Assembly (NCBI RefSeq): GCF_026153355.1
Contig: NZ_CP110636.1
Coordinates: forward strand, 558,001 to 622,000
DNA length: 64,000 bases
From: Streptomyces endophytica
GTDB taxonomy: Bacteria > Actinomycetota > Actinomycetes > Streptomycetales > Streptomycetaceae
Reading direction: 5' to 3'
The position numbers and the translations under genes are program-made. The notes beneath the pieces were generated by a model. That model made no database searches, was not told where the DNA came from, and was given only the letters and a program-made list of their open reading frames with translations. Shown here in pieces: positions 16,830 through 25,570 of this stretch. Every line of letters starts with the position of its first letter. Within the stretch, counting starts at the first letter, position 1.

Positions 16830-17791
16830 AGCACCCGGGCGAGCGCGGTACGCGCCGCCGTCACCCGCGGATCCTCCGCACCGATGACCTCGAACAGCTC
16901 CAACAGCCGGAGCCGCGCGGCCTCCCGGTCGTCCCCGGCGGTCCGCCGCACCGTCTCGACCAGCCGGCCGAAGGCGTCCTCGACGTGCCCGCCGACCAGG
17001 TCCAGGTCCGCAGCGCGGATCTGCGCCGGCACGTCGGCCGGGTTGTCCGCGGCCTCCTTGCGCACCGCCTGCGGATCCAGGTCCTGCACCCGGTGCAGGA
17101 GTTCGGCCTGCGCGAGACCGAGCTTGGCCTCCGGGTTGGCCGGGTCGTCGGAGAGGACGTTCTTGTACGCCTGGATGGCGCCGCCCAGATCACCGGCGTC
17201 CAGCGCCTGACTGGCGGCCTCCAGCACCGCGTCGTACGGACCCGGCGCGGGCGCGGCGGGGGCCGTCTCCTCGGCCGCGGCCTGCGGGTCGACCTGGGCG
17301 CCGACGATGCCGAACTGCTGCTCGGCGGCCTGCACCAGCTGGTCCAGCACCTGCCGGATCTGCGCCTCCGGGGCCGCGCCCTGGAACAGCGGGATCGGCT
17401 GTCCGGCGACCACCGCGAAGACCGCCGGGATGCCCTGCACCCCGAACTGCTGGAACAGCATCTGGTTGGCGTCGACGTCGATCTTCGCCAGGACGAAGGC
17501 GCCGGCGTACTCGTTCGCGAGGCGCTCCAGCAGCGGACCCAGCTGCTTGCACGGCTCGCACCACTCGGCCCAGAAGTCGATGACCACCGGGACCTCGGTG
17601 GAGCGCTGCAGGACGTCCTGCTGGAACCCGGCCTCGTCGACGTCGTACACCAGGCGGGCCCCGCCGGCCGGCGCCCGGCCCGTACGGGCGGCCTCGGCGC
17701 GCGCCTGTTCGGCCTTCTGCTTCGCTTCCCCGGCCGCCTTCACCGCTGCGAGGTCGACGACTCCGCTCATGGACATATTGCGTGGCTGCAT
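16823..17791 (-). CDS. Thioredoxin-domain/TPR protein (CnoX/YbbN-like)
   Basis: 322 residues, probably cytosolic. After an Ala/Glu-rich helical N terminus (residues about 10-45) comes a thioredoxin fold with the active site WAEWCEPCKQLGP (Cys78 and Cys81) and the cis-Pro segment VQGIPAVFAV. Residues about 195-322 form a TPR-like helical domain (AIQAYKNVLSDDPANPEAKLGLAQAEL). This arrangement matches YbbN/CnoX chaperedoxins, which protect clients from oxidation and hand them to chaperones. The two-Cys active site suggests real redox activity. ATG 17791 has GGGAGG about 8 bases upstream. Divergent from a TetR gene, across a gap containing a perfect inverted repeat. Confidence 0.9.
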   Translation of the reverse strand: MQPRNMSMSGVVDLAAVKAAGEAKQKAEQARAEAARTGRAPAGGARLVYDVDEAGFQQDVLQRSTEVPVVIDFWAEWCEPCKQLGPLLERLANEYAGAFVLAKIDVDANQMLFQQFGVQGIPAVFAVVAGQPIPLFQGAAPEAQIRQVLDQLVQAAEQQFGIVGAQVDPQAAAEETAPAAPAPGPYDAVLEAASQALDAGDLGGAIQAYKNVLSDDPANPEAKLGLAQAELLHRVQDLDPQAVRKEAADNPADVPAQIRAADLDLVGGHVEDAFGRLVETVRRTAGDDREAARLRLLELFEVIGAEDPRVTAARTALARVLF

Positions 17792-18005
17792 GGGTCCATC
17801 CTCCCCCCTGGGCGGCCCGTTCCGGAAAGCGATCCGGAAAGCGGTGCGGTCGGTCGACGTGGTCAGCGTTTCCGGCTGCCGGACAGCCGGGGTGGTGCGC
17901 GGTACTGCGATCGGCCTCAACGGCCGTACGTGCGGCCTCGGGTCCCCACCCAGGCCGGTGGTTGTCGCTCAAGACGGCTTCTCATCCGGAGGAGGGATGC
18001 CAGTC

Positions 18006-18028
18006 TTACGCTACGGGTCGTAGCGTAA
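18006..18028. promoter_or_regulatory. Perfect 10+10 bp inverted repeat, probable TetR operator
   Basis: TTACGCTACG (18006-18015), spacer GGT, CGTAGCGTAA (18019-18028). It lies in the 328-bp gap between the thioredoxin/TPR gene (minus) and the TetR gene (plus, starting 18120), about 92 bases before the latter. Size, symmetry and position fit autoregulation by the adjacent TetR protein; which transcript it controls is inferred. The rest of this gap holds no gene. Confidence 0.7.
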
Positions 18029-18119
18029 CTCGCCGTCGCCCCTGCGCAACAACCGGTTCCGGCCCCGCGCTCCGTGATCTCCCTCACGAGGCGCCCCGCC
18101 CCGCCCCGTACTGGCCGGT

Positions 18120-18848
18120 ATGGTCGCCCGCATGCACCACTCCCCCAGTCCGAGGAAGGGCCGCACGGGCCGCCCGCGCAGCGCCGAGACCGACCACGCG
18201 ATCCTCGGCGCCACCCGTGCCGCACTCGTCGACCTCGGCTGGGGAGGGCTGACCATGAGCGCGGTGGCGACCCGCGCCGGAGTCGCCAAGACGACGCTCT
18301 ACCGCCGCTGGGCGAACAAGAACGAGCTCGTCGTGGACGCCGTGGCGGTCCTCTTCGACGAGCTCGAACTCCCCGACCGGGGCTGCCTGCGGGCCGACAT
18401 CGAGGGCGTGGTGCTGCAGTTCGGCGCGCTGCTCGCCCGGCCGGAGACCAAGACGGCCCTGATGGCTGTGGTCGCCGAGTCCACCACCGACGAGGCGCTG
18501 CACGAACGGATCCGCTCGGCCATCGTCGAGCGCCAGAAGCGCCTGGTCCTGCTGGGCCGGGCGCGCGCCCAGGAACGCGGCGAACTGCCGGCCGACGCCC
18601 CCGGCGAGGACGGCGCGCGGACCGCCGCCCGCACCATGGACCTGATCTTCGACGTGATCGCCGGCGCGATCGTGCACCGCACCCTGGTCAGCGGCGAACC
18701 CGTGGACGCCGACTGGGGCCGGGACTTCACCGCCCTCTTCCTCGGCGGGCTGGCCGGCCTGGACGGGCAGACCGGGCCGGACGGGCGGACCGACCCGGAC
18801 GGGCGGACCGGCCGGCCCGCCGGGGCCGGGGAACACGGCGACTCCTAG
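18120..18848 (+). CDS. TetR-family transcriptional regulator
   Basis: 242 residues. Residues about 18-66 carry the TetR helix-turn-helix (RPRSAETDHAILGATRAAL..., VATRAGVAKTTLYRRWANKNELV), and residues about 80-205 form the helical ligand domain, resembling the TetR_C_16/33 type. The last 40 residues are a low-complexity tail made by a roughly 15-nt repeat (GPDGRTDPDGRTG), probably disordered. Two in-frame ATGs, at 18120 and 18132, are possible. It stands alone, with a perfect inverted repeat upstream and a convergent epimerase gene downstream. Ligand unknown. Confidence 0.9.
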   Translation: MVARMHHSPSPRKGRTGRPRSAETDHAILGATRAALVDLGWGGLTMSAVATRAGVAKTTLYRRWANKNELVVDAVAVLFDELELPDRGCLRADIEGVVLQFGALLARPETKTALMAVVAESTTDEALHERIRSAIVERQKRLVLLGRARAQERGELPADAPGEDGARTAARTMDLIFDVIAGAIVHRTLVSGEPVDADWGRDFTALFLGGLAGLDGQTGPDGRTDPDGRTGRPAGAGEHGDS

Positions 18849-18895
18849 GGCAGGCCCCGGTAGCAGAGGAACGCCGGCCGGCAGCGGGACGCGGA

Positions 18896-19933
18896 TCAGA
18901 CCTGGTAACGGTCGGCCGCGAAGAGGTGCAGATGCTCGGCGACCCATTCCGAGGTCCGCTTCAGCCCCTCCTCCAGGGAGACCTCCGGCTGCCAACCCGC
19001 CCATTCCCGCGCCCGGGAGTTGTCCGAAAGCAGCCGCTCCACCTCGCTGCCGGAGGGCCGCAGCCGCGCCGGATCGACCACCACCTCCGCGTCCCGCCCC
19101 GAGGCCGCGATCAGCGCCTCGGCGAGCGCGCCGATCGCGATCTCCCGCCCGGTGCCGAGGTTGACCACCTGCCCCAGCGCCCGGTCGCAGTCGGCCAGTG
19201 CCAGGAACCCGGCCGCGGTGTCCGTGACGTAGGTGAAGTCCCGGGTCGGGGTGAGCGAGCCGAGCCTGATCTGCCGGGCGCCCGCGTGCAGTTGGGCCAG
19301 GATCGTGGGGATCACGGCCCGCGCGGACTGCCGGGGCCCGTAGGTGTTGAACGGCCGGACCACCGTCACCGGCAGCTCGAAGGCGTGCCAGTGCGACAGC
19401 GCCATCATGTCCGCGCCGATCTTCGAGGCGGAGTACGGCGACTGCGGCTGCAGCGGGTGGTCCTCGGCGATCGGCGCGGTCCGTGCGGTCCCGTAGACCT
19501 CACTGGTGGAGGTGTGCACCAGCCGTCGCACCGCGTGCCGCTGGCAGGCCTCCGCCACGTTCTCCGTGCCCACCACATTGGTCTGCACGTACGCGCCCGG
19601 CGAGTCGTAGCTGTACGGGATCCCGATCAGCGCGGCCAGATGGAAGACCGTGTCGCAGCCGGCGACCGCGTCCGCCACCCGGCCCGCGTCCCGCACGTCG
19701 CCCGCGACCATCTCCACCGGCCCGCCCGGCGTCAGATAGCGCGCCAGATTGCCCTTTTCCGCGTACGGCTTGTAGTGGACCAGGGCGCGTACCTCGGCGC
19801 CGGCCTCGACGAGCAGGTCGACGAGGGCAGAACCGATGAAGCCCTCGGCCCCGGTGACCAGGACCCGCCGCCCGGCCCACTGCCGTCCAGTACTGCTGCT
19901 GTTGCTGTTGCTGCTGCTGTTGTTGCTGCTCAT
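18896..19933 (-). CDS. NAD-dependent epimerase/dehydratase (extended SDR)
   Basis: 345-residue extended short-chain dehydrogenase acting on a nucleotide sugar. NAD loop VLVTGAEGFIGSALV, TSTSEVYG with the catalytic Ser/Thr, SPYSASKIGAD with the catalytic Tyr-x3-Lys, and FNTYGPRQSARAVIP. Closest in style to GDP-mannose/UDP-sugar dehydratases and 4-epimerases. The N-terminal 15 residues (MSSNNSSSNSNSSST) come from a CTG/TTG-type trinucleotide repeat and are absent from the fold. The ATG overlaps the stop of the MurG-like gene (ATGA), so the two are translationally coupled and probably work in one glycosylation pathway. Exact substrate unknown. Confidence 0.88.
   Translation of the reverse strand: MSSNNSSSNSNSSSTGRQWAGRRVLVTGAEGFIGSALVDLLVEAGAEVRALVHYKPYAEKGNLARYLTPGGPVEMVAGDVRDAGRVADAVAGCDTVFHLAALIGIPYSYDSPGAYVQTNVVGTENVAEACQRHAVRRLVHTSTSEVYGTARTAPIAEDHPLQPQSPYSASKIGADMMALSHWHAFELPVTVVRPFNTYGPRQSARAVIPTILAQLHAGARQIRLGSLTPTRDFTYVTDTAAGFLALADCDRALGQVVNLGTGREIAIGALAEALIAASGRDAEVVVDPARLRPSGSEVERLLSDNSRAREWAGWQPEVSLEEGLKRTSEWVAEHLHLFAADRYQV
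19893..19930. repeat. Trinucleotide repeat (CTG/TTG) at the epimerase N terminus
   Basis: A run of CTG and TTG triplets just inside the start codon encodes alternating Ser and Asn. Length changes would be multiples of three and only alter the tail, so this is not an on/off switch. Confidence 0.8.
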
Positions 19934-21105
19934 GCTGACTCCTTCAGGGAGGGGTTGACGTCCGGGGGCGTGGTCAGGTGGTGGCGGGCGGCCAGCGCCA
20001 GGGTCTTGGCGGCCAGCAGGTCCGCGGCGTACGCATGGGTGCCGGGGTCGGCGGCCGCGCCCATCGCGGCCAGCCGGTCGGGGTCCGTGAGCAGCGGGGT
20101 GACCAGCGCGTCCAGCCGCTCCGCCGTGGTCTCCCCGTCGGACAGCAGCACCGCGGCCCCGGCGTCGGAGAGCACCCGCGCGTTGTGCGTCTGGTGGTCG
20201 CCGGGCGCGTGCGGATACGGCACCAGCACCGCCGGCATCCCGATCGTGGCCAGCTCGGCGACGGTCGCCGAACCGGCCCGGCACACCACGAGGTCCGCCG
20301 CGGCGTACGCCAGGTCCATCCGGTCCAGATAGGGCACGGCCTCGGCGACCGCCGCCCCGCCGTTCGCCGCCAGCAGGGCCCGGGTCTCCTCCAGGGCGGC
20401 GGGGCCGGTCTTGATCAGCAGCCGCAGATCGGTACGCGTCCGGTACCGGGCGGCGAGTCCCACCGCCGCCTCGGTCAGCCGGGCCGCGCCCAGGCTGCCG
20501 CCGTTGACCAGCAGCAGACGGGCCCCGTCCGGGACGCCCAGCGCCCGCCGGGCGGCCGGCCGCAGCCCCGTACGGTCCAGCCCGGCCAGCGGGCCCACCA
20601 GCGGCATCCCGACCGTCTCGGCCCGCTCCCCGCCCGCCAGATGCGGCCGGCTGCGGTCGAAGGCGAGGGCGAGGTGCGGGGTCAGGCGGGCCGCGAACCG
20701 GTTCGCCCGGCCGGGCACCGCGTTGGATTCGTGGACCAGGCTGGGCAGCCCCGCCAGCCGCGCCCCGACGATCACAGGTGCGCTCGGATAGCCGCCCATA
20801 CCGACCGCGACCTGGGCTTTCTGCTCTTTGAGGATCGCCCGGCACTGGGCGCCCGACTTCAGGAGCGCGGCCGGCAGCAGATAGCGTCGGGCGCCGAGCG
20901 AGCGGTCGAAGGGGATCATGTCGACGGTGTGCAGCCGGTACCCGGCCTGCGGTATCAGCCGTGTCTCCAGGCCGCGTTCGGTCCCGACGAACGAGATCAC
21001 GGCATCGGGCACGGCCCTGCGGAGCGCGTCGGCGAGGGCGAGGCCGGGGTAGATGTGACCGCCGGTGCCACCCGCACCGATCACGACAGAGAGTGGTGTG
21101 CGCAT
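19930..21105 (-). CDS. MurG-like UDP-GlcNAc glycosyltransferase, outside the dcw cluster
   Basis: 391-residue GT28 glycosyltransferase. N-terminal GAGGTGGHIYPGLALADAL loop that binds the lipid acceptor; NGGSLGAARL (MurG has GGSQGA); RAGSATVAELA (MurG RAGAxTVxEl) and PYPHAPGDHQTHNA with the DHQxxNA nucleotide-sugar site. MurG makes lipid II from lipid I and UDP-GlcNAc at the inner membrane face. This copy is not with mur/fts genes but is coupled to an epimerase and diverges from a two-component system, so it is a paralogue, perhaps for altered cell-wall precursors or a glycosylated product. ATG 21105 is preferred; ATG 21123 is possible. Confidence 0.88.
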   Translation of the reverse strand: MRTPLSVVIGAGGTGGHIYPGLALADALRRAVPDAVISFVGTERGLETRLIPQAGYRLHTVDMIPFDRSLGARRYLLPAALLKSGAQCRAILKEQKAQVAVGMGGYPSAPVIVGARLAGLPSLVHESNAVPGRANRFAARLTPHLALAFDRSRPHLAGGERAETVGMPLVGPLAGLDRTGLRPAARRALGVPDGARLLLVNGGSLGAARLTEAAVGLAARYRTRTDLRLLIKTGPAALEETRALLAANGGAAVAEAVPYLDRMDLAYAAADLVVCRAGSATVAELATIGMPAVLVPYPHAPGDHQTHNARVLSDAGAAVLLSDGETTAERLDALVTPLLTDPDRLAAMGAAADPGTHAYAADLLAAKTLALAARHHLTTPPDVNPSLKESA

Positions 21106-21128
21106 GGCCGCCACGCTCGCCATGTGCC

Positions 21129-21145
21129 CTAAGAAGCTTCTAAGA
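21129..21145. promoter_or_regulatory. CTAAGA direct repeat with 11-bp period
   Basis: CTAAGA at 21129-21134 and 21140-21145, separated by AGCTT, in the short gap between the divergent MurG-like gene and the response-regulator gene. Direct hexamers one helical turn apart are typical binding sites for OmpR/PhoB-type regulators (family knowledge). It also contains AGAAGCTTCT. Probably bound by the regulator encoded from 21163. Confidence 0.55.
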
Positions 21146-21162
21146 GAGGTGTTTGGCAGCCT

Positions 21163-21887
21163 ATGTCCATGCCGTCGTCCCCACCCGGGCCCGCCCCGGC
21201 CCCCAAGATCCTCGTCGTCGACGACGAACCGGAGGTGCGTGCCGCCGTGGAGGACGGCCTGTCCGTGGAGGGCTACGCGGTCCGCGGTGCCGCCGACGGG
21301 CTGGCCGCGCTCTCGGAGGTCGCCGCCTGGCAGCCGGACGCCATCGTCCTGGACGTGATGATGCCGGTGCTGGACGGGCTCGCGGTCTGCCGCCGGCTGC
21401 GCGCGCTGGACGACCGCACGCCCATCCTCGTGCTGACCGCGCTGGACTCGGTCAGCGAACGGGTCGACGGACTGGACGCCGGCGCCGACGACTACCTGGT
21501 CAAGCCCTTCGCCCTGGACGAACTGCTGGCCCGGCTACGGGCCCTGCTCCGCCGGGCCGCCGCGCCCGCCGTCGAGGACACCCGGCTCTCCTTCGAGGAC
21601 CTGGTCGTCGACCCGGTGACCCGCACCGGCCACCGCGCCGGCCGCCCGCTGGAGTTCAGCCGTACCGAATGGGCGCTGCTGGAGCTGCTCCTGCTGCACC
21701 CGGGCCAGGTGCTGCCCCGCGAGATGATCCTGGAGCGCGTCTGGGGCCGCGACTTCGGCCCGGACTCCAACTCCCTCGCGGTGTACGTCGGTTACCTCCG
21801 CCGCAAACTGGAGGCCGGCGGCGAGCCCCGCCTGGTCCACACCGTGCACGGCATCGGCTACCGCCTGGGCCTCCGGAGAGCCGATGA
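21163..21887 (+). CDS. OmpR-family response regulator, frame broken at the last codons
   Basis: About 240 residues. Receiver domain (residues about 14-128) with acidic DDEPEV, phospho-Asp in IVLDVMMP, and the conserved Lys in LVKPFALDE. Winged-helix DNA-binding domain about 150-236 (VLPREMILERVWGRDF..., VYVGYLRRKLE, HTVHGIGYRLG). As written, the frame runs on to 22158 through the kinase gene. Adding one G at GG 21875-21876 gives ...LRESR and a TGA at 21885-21887 that overlaps the kinase ATG (ATGA), the usual arrangement. The extent given assumes this repair. It pairs with the kinase that follows and probably controls the divergent MurG-like operon. Confidence 0.85.
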
Positions 21888-23403
21888 GCGGGGAGCAGGG
21901 CGCGCGGGCGAACGGCGCGGGGACGCACGGGACAGGGGTGGACCGGACAGGGACGCACGGGCCGGGGACGAACGGGCCGGGGGATGCGGGCGGCGGCCAG
22001 GGGGCGGGCACTCCGGACGCGGCCCCATGGCGACGCCACCACCACCCCCTCCGCACCCGCCTGGCCCTGGCCGCGTCCGCCGCGGTCGCTCTGGTGGCGG
22101 TCGGTGTCTGCGCCGCCGCCTTCCTGATCATCCACTACCAGATGACCCGCCAGCTTGACCTCGGCCTCGCCCAGACGGCCACCCAGAAGATCCACGAGAC
22201 CCGCGACTGGGGCCCGACCGTGAGCGACGCCTCCTGCCGCTACCAGGCCGTGCCCTGCTTCCAGATCGTCCCCGCCGACCCGGCGAAGGACCCGCGCGGC
22301 GGCTACCCCGTCCTGCCGGTCTCCGACGCCACCCGCAAGGTCGCCACCGGCCGGCAGGCGCCGTACTACCGCGACCTCACGGTCGACGGACAGCCCGTCC
22401 GGATGTACACCGTGCCGCACGGCCGGCACGAGGCGCTCCAGGTGGCGCTCCGCTCGGACACCGTCCAACGCGGGGTACAGCACGCCGCCTGGGCGCTGTC
22501 CGCGGTCGGCGGCGCCGGCATCCTGCTCGCCGCCGCGCTCGGCTACGCGGTCTCCCGGGCCGGCCTGGCGCCGGTCGCCCGCCTCACCGCCACCGCGGAA
22601 CGCATCGCCGCCACCCGCGACCCCCGCCACCGCATCGCGCTGCCGGCCGGCCCGACCGACCGCGAGGACGAACTCACCCGCCTCGCCGCCACCTTCAACA
22701 CCATGCTCGCCGCCCTGGAGCAGTCCGTCACCGCACAGCGCCGCCTGGTCGCCGACGCCTCCCACGAACTACGGACGCCGCTGACCGCGCTCCGTACCAA
22801 CGCCGAACTGCTCGCCCGCGCCGACCGCCTGACCGACGCCCAGCGCGACCGCGCCTCGGCGGCCCTGGGCCGGCAGCTGCGCGAGGTCACCACCCTCGTC
22901 AACGACCTGATCGAACTCGCCCGGGACGAGGAGCCCCAGCCCCTGGTCGAACGGGTCCGCCCGGCCGCCCTCCTGGAACACGCGGTGGCCACCGCCCGCG
23001 AACACTGGCCGGAGACCACCTTCACCCTCCGCCTCGCCCCCGAGGCGGCCCCGGTCACCGTCCCCGGCGTCCCCTCCCGCCTGACCCGGCTGCTCTCCAA
23101 CCTCCTCGACAACGCCGCCAAGTTCTCCCCGCCGGGCGGACCGGTGGAGGCCGAACTCGACTACGCCGATGGTGAGTTGAACCTGACGGTCCGCGACCAC
23201 GGTCCGGGCATCGCCCCGAGGACCTCCCGCACGTCTTCGACCGCTTCTACCGCGCCCACGCCGCCCGCGCCCTCCCCGGCTCGGGCCTGGGCCTCGCCAT
23301 GGCCCGCCAGATCGCCCACGCCCACGCGGCCGACCTCACGGCGGAACGGGCACCGGGCGGCGGCGCACTGTTCCGGCTGCGGATGCCGGTGCCACCGCTC
23401 TGA
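21884..23403 (+). CDS. Sensor histidine kinase, frame broken before the G2 box
   Basis: About 506 residues after repair. A Gly/Thr-rich N-terminal tail of 45 residues, a first membrane helix about 58-83 ([22 protein letters not shown]), an extracellular sensor of about 115 residues with two Cys ([11 protein letters not shown]), a second helix about 205-225, a HAMP region, phospho-His in [14 protein letters not shown] box [14 protein letters not shown] and G1 box DHGPGIAP. At 23217-23218 the frame shifts. Adding one G there restores [14 protein letters not shown] and the G2 box GSGLGLAMA, with TGA at 23401-23403; without it the protein loses its nucleotide-binding end. The two extracellular Cys may form a disulfide. 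Confidence 0.85.
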
Positions 23404-23409
23404 GGAGGG

Positions 23410-23769
23410 TCACCGAGGCCGGTACGTGGCGCCGACCCCGTCGGCCTCCGCCTCCTCGGCCTTGTCCTCGATCCGCGCCCGCACCGCCTGCCGGTCCTCC
23501 GGCGACATCGACCGCCAGCTCTCCCGCATCCCGGCGAGCCCGTCGGTCAGCGCCCGGTACCCGGACGGGTCGTCCAGTACGTCCTTGAGCTCCAGCCGGC
23601 CACCGAGCACCTTGCGCGCGAGGTCCTGGGCCTCGGCCGGAGCGGCCGCGTTGTCCCGCACCGCCCGCAAGGACCTGGTGAGGTGCTCGTTCTGCTCCTC
23701 CGCGAGGTCCCGGTCCTCCACGGGGTACTCCCGCTCACCGGGGTGGGCGAATCCGTTTCCGCTGCTCAT
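23410..23769 (-). CDS. Small helical protein downstream of the WXG100-like effector
   Basis: 119 residues, not recognised. Highly charged and mostly helical (DLAEEQNEHLTRSLRAVRD, SPEDRQAVRARIEDKAEEAE) with no membrane segment or Cys. ATG 23769 has AAAGGA 9 bases upstream and starts 15 bases after the stop of the larger secreted protein, so it is the third gene of that operon. By position it could be a chaperone, an immunity-like partner or a second secreted substrate. This is context only. Confidence 0.65.
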   Translation of the reverse strand: MSSGNGFAHPGEREYPVEDRDLAEEQNEHLTRSLRAVRDNAAAPAEAQDLARKVLGGRLELKDVLDDPSGYRALTDGLAGMRESWRSMSPEDRQAVRARIEDKAEEAEADGVGATYRPR

Positions 23770-23783
23770 GGTGGTGGTTCCTT

Positions 23784-24958
23784 TCACCCGAAGGCGTTAC
23801 GCGCCTGCGCGGCCTCGGCGCGGCCGCTCTCGGTGGTGGGGGCGGGGGGAGGAGTGGGAGCCGCGGTACGGGCCGACGCGGCGGCGGCACCGTCGGAGGA
23901 GGCGGTGGACTCACCGGTTCCCGCGGAGGCGGTGCTGGAGCCCCCTTCTCCGGAGGAGGCGGTCGAGCTGCCGGACCCGGACGACCCGGACCCCTCGCCG
24001 GACGAGGAGCCGGAACCGCCCTCGGACGCCCCACCCTCGGAAGAGGTTTCCCCTCGGCCGCCGGCTCCTTGTCCTTGTAGCGGACGCCGTGGAGTTCCCG
24101 GACGCCCTTGGCCGTCTCCTCGCGTCCGTCCCAGATCTGCTTGCCGCCCTCGGCGAAGTCGCCCTGCGCGACTTTCCCGACGCCCTGCCCCATGTGGTAC
24201 AGGCCGGTACCGGCCTGGCTGAGGTCCTTGACCTTGTCGCCGGCGAGACCCAGCCCCTTGCCGTCGAGGTTCACCAGCGGCTTCAGCCCCGCCTTACCGG
24301 CCTCCGCCCAGTCGAACCCGTCCTGCGCCCCGAAGTGCGCCTTGATGCCCTGGGTCGCGATGTTCCCGCCGAGGCCCTTGGCCGCGTCCTTGGCGAAGTC
24401 CATGGCGAGCTCCTTGAGCATCTCGCCGACCTTCTTCTCCACCTTCTGGGCGAGGGCGTCCTTCACGGCCTGGACGATCTTCTGCTTCGCCTCGGTGATG
24501 ATCCGGCGGACGAGGACCCGGGTCGTCACCGTGGCCGCGGCCGCCCCGGCCTCGGAAGCCCCCAGGGTGACCGGAGCCGCCGCCTGTGCGGCGACGAACT
24601 CGACCGCCAGCGCGATGAGTTGGACGATCACCGCGATTTTCATCACCAGGACGATCGTGGCGACCACCTGCAACACGATGGCGAGGGCGTCCGCCGCGTC
24701 GGCGGCCTCTTCCAGGAAGCCGCCGTCACCGCCGTACTTCTTCCAGGTCTTGTCGAACGCCTCGACCGCCTCACCGGAGTTGGCGCCGTGCACGGCGTTG
24801 GAGGCGGTGACACCCTGCGACTGGTACTGGCGGGCGGCGGCGGCGAAGTTGCTCCAGCCCTCCGCGGCGTCCCGCATCTTGTCCTCGTCGACATTGGGCC
24901 ATTGGAAGCCCAGCAGATCGAGGATCCAGTCGAGTTCGGTAGGCAGCGTAACGGCCAC
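23784..24958 (-). CDS. WXG100-like type VII secretion substrate, frame broken near the C terminus
   Basis: About 391 residues after repair. Residues 1-85 are a WXG100-like helical region (AAEGWSNFAAAARQYQ, Trp35). Residues about 88-130 are strongly hydrophobic (ALAIVLQVVATIVLVMKIAVIVQLIALAVEF, partial quote: LQVVATIVLVMKIAV), followed by amphipathic helices about 140-215 (KQKIVQAVKDALAQKVEKK) and a Gly/Lys region. As written, the end is Arg/Pro-rich; adding one base in CCCC 24050-24053 gives a Gly/Ser/Glu/Thr-rich tail and a stop at 23784-23786, a much better ending. No known toxin or enzyme domain. The layout, WXG head plus hydrophobic segment plus low-complexity tail, resembles T7SS-exported polymorphic proteins. 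Confidence 0.6.
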
Positions 24959-25027
24959 GTGAGGTGTCCCCCGGAAAACGGTCTTGTTGATGCGGACGAG
25001 CGGGAAAGAGGCGTAACCGAAAGGGCG

Positions 25028-25393
25028 TCAGCCGGCGAAGTGCGGTCGCTGGGCCGCGTATGCGGCCATGTGGTCGTGCTGGTCCTGCTCGGTGGAGTCG
25101 TAGTGCGCGCCCATCGCTTCCAGCTTTTCGCCGATCTTGGTGATCTCCTCACCGAGGTGCGGCATGGAGTCGCAGAGCCCCTCGGCCACCGGCGCGTAGA
25201 AATTGTTGAACATGTCGAGGAAGTCGTCCTTCCCCCACGCCTCCGCGGGATCGCCCCCGCACGCGGCTTTCAGCTTCTTGGCGGCCTCACCGAATCCGGA
25301 GCCAATTTCCCGGAAGACGCCACCCTGCGTCTTCAGAACTCCCGGATCGACGTCATAACCGGCACCCGCCACGACTCCCCCTCGAAATGGCAT
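25028..25393 (-). CDS. WXG100-like small secreted protein
   Basis: 121 residues, two predicted helices with a central turn and Trp in EAWGKDDF about residue 53; two Cys (AACGG, GLCDS). Size and helical-hairpin pattern fit the WXG100/ESAT-6 superfamily, though the Trp-x-Gly is not exact (WGK). It precedes the larger WXG-like protein by 69 bases on the same strand. In such cassettes the small protein pairs with the large substrate for export by the EccC/EssC machine encoded elsewhere (family knowledge). Start ATG 25393 gives MPFRGG. Confidence 0.6.
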   Translation of the reverse strand: MPFRGGVVAGAGYDVDPGVLKTQGGVFREIGSGFGEAAKKLKAACGGDPAEAWGKDDFLDMFNNFYAPVAEGLCDSMPHLGEEITKIGEKLEAMGAHYDSTEQDQHDHMAAYAAQRPHFAG

Positions 25394-25570
25394 TGACTTG
25401 AGAGCGTAAAGAAGACGTCAACCGTAACGTACGGTAGCCGAGGCCCACGGCCAGCTTAAGTGGGGGAAAGGTGAAGATCTTTTTTACGTTCGGTGTAACT
25501 TCCGCCCCTCACCGGAGAGTTACCGCAACTGGCTCGACCGCGTCGGCGAGCACGAAAGGAAATATCCACT

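Noticed and set aside
21888..22158. Response regulator with a 90-residue C-terminal extension
   Set aside because: It overlaps the kinase gene in another frame and has low-complexity Arg/Gly/Pro sequence; one base restores the normal ATGA junction.
23784..24060. Arg/Pro-rich C terminus of the WXG effector as a toxin domain
   Set aside because: It arises only from the uncorrected frame; the repaired frame gives a Gly/Ser/Glu tail with a proper stop.
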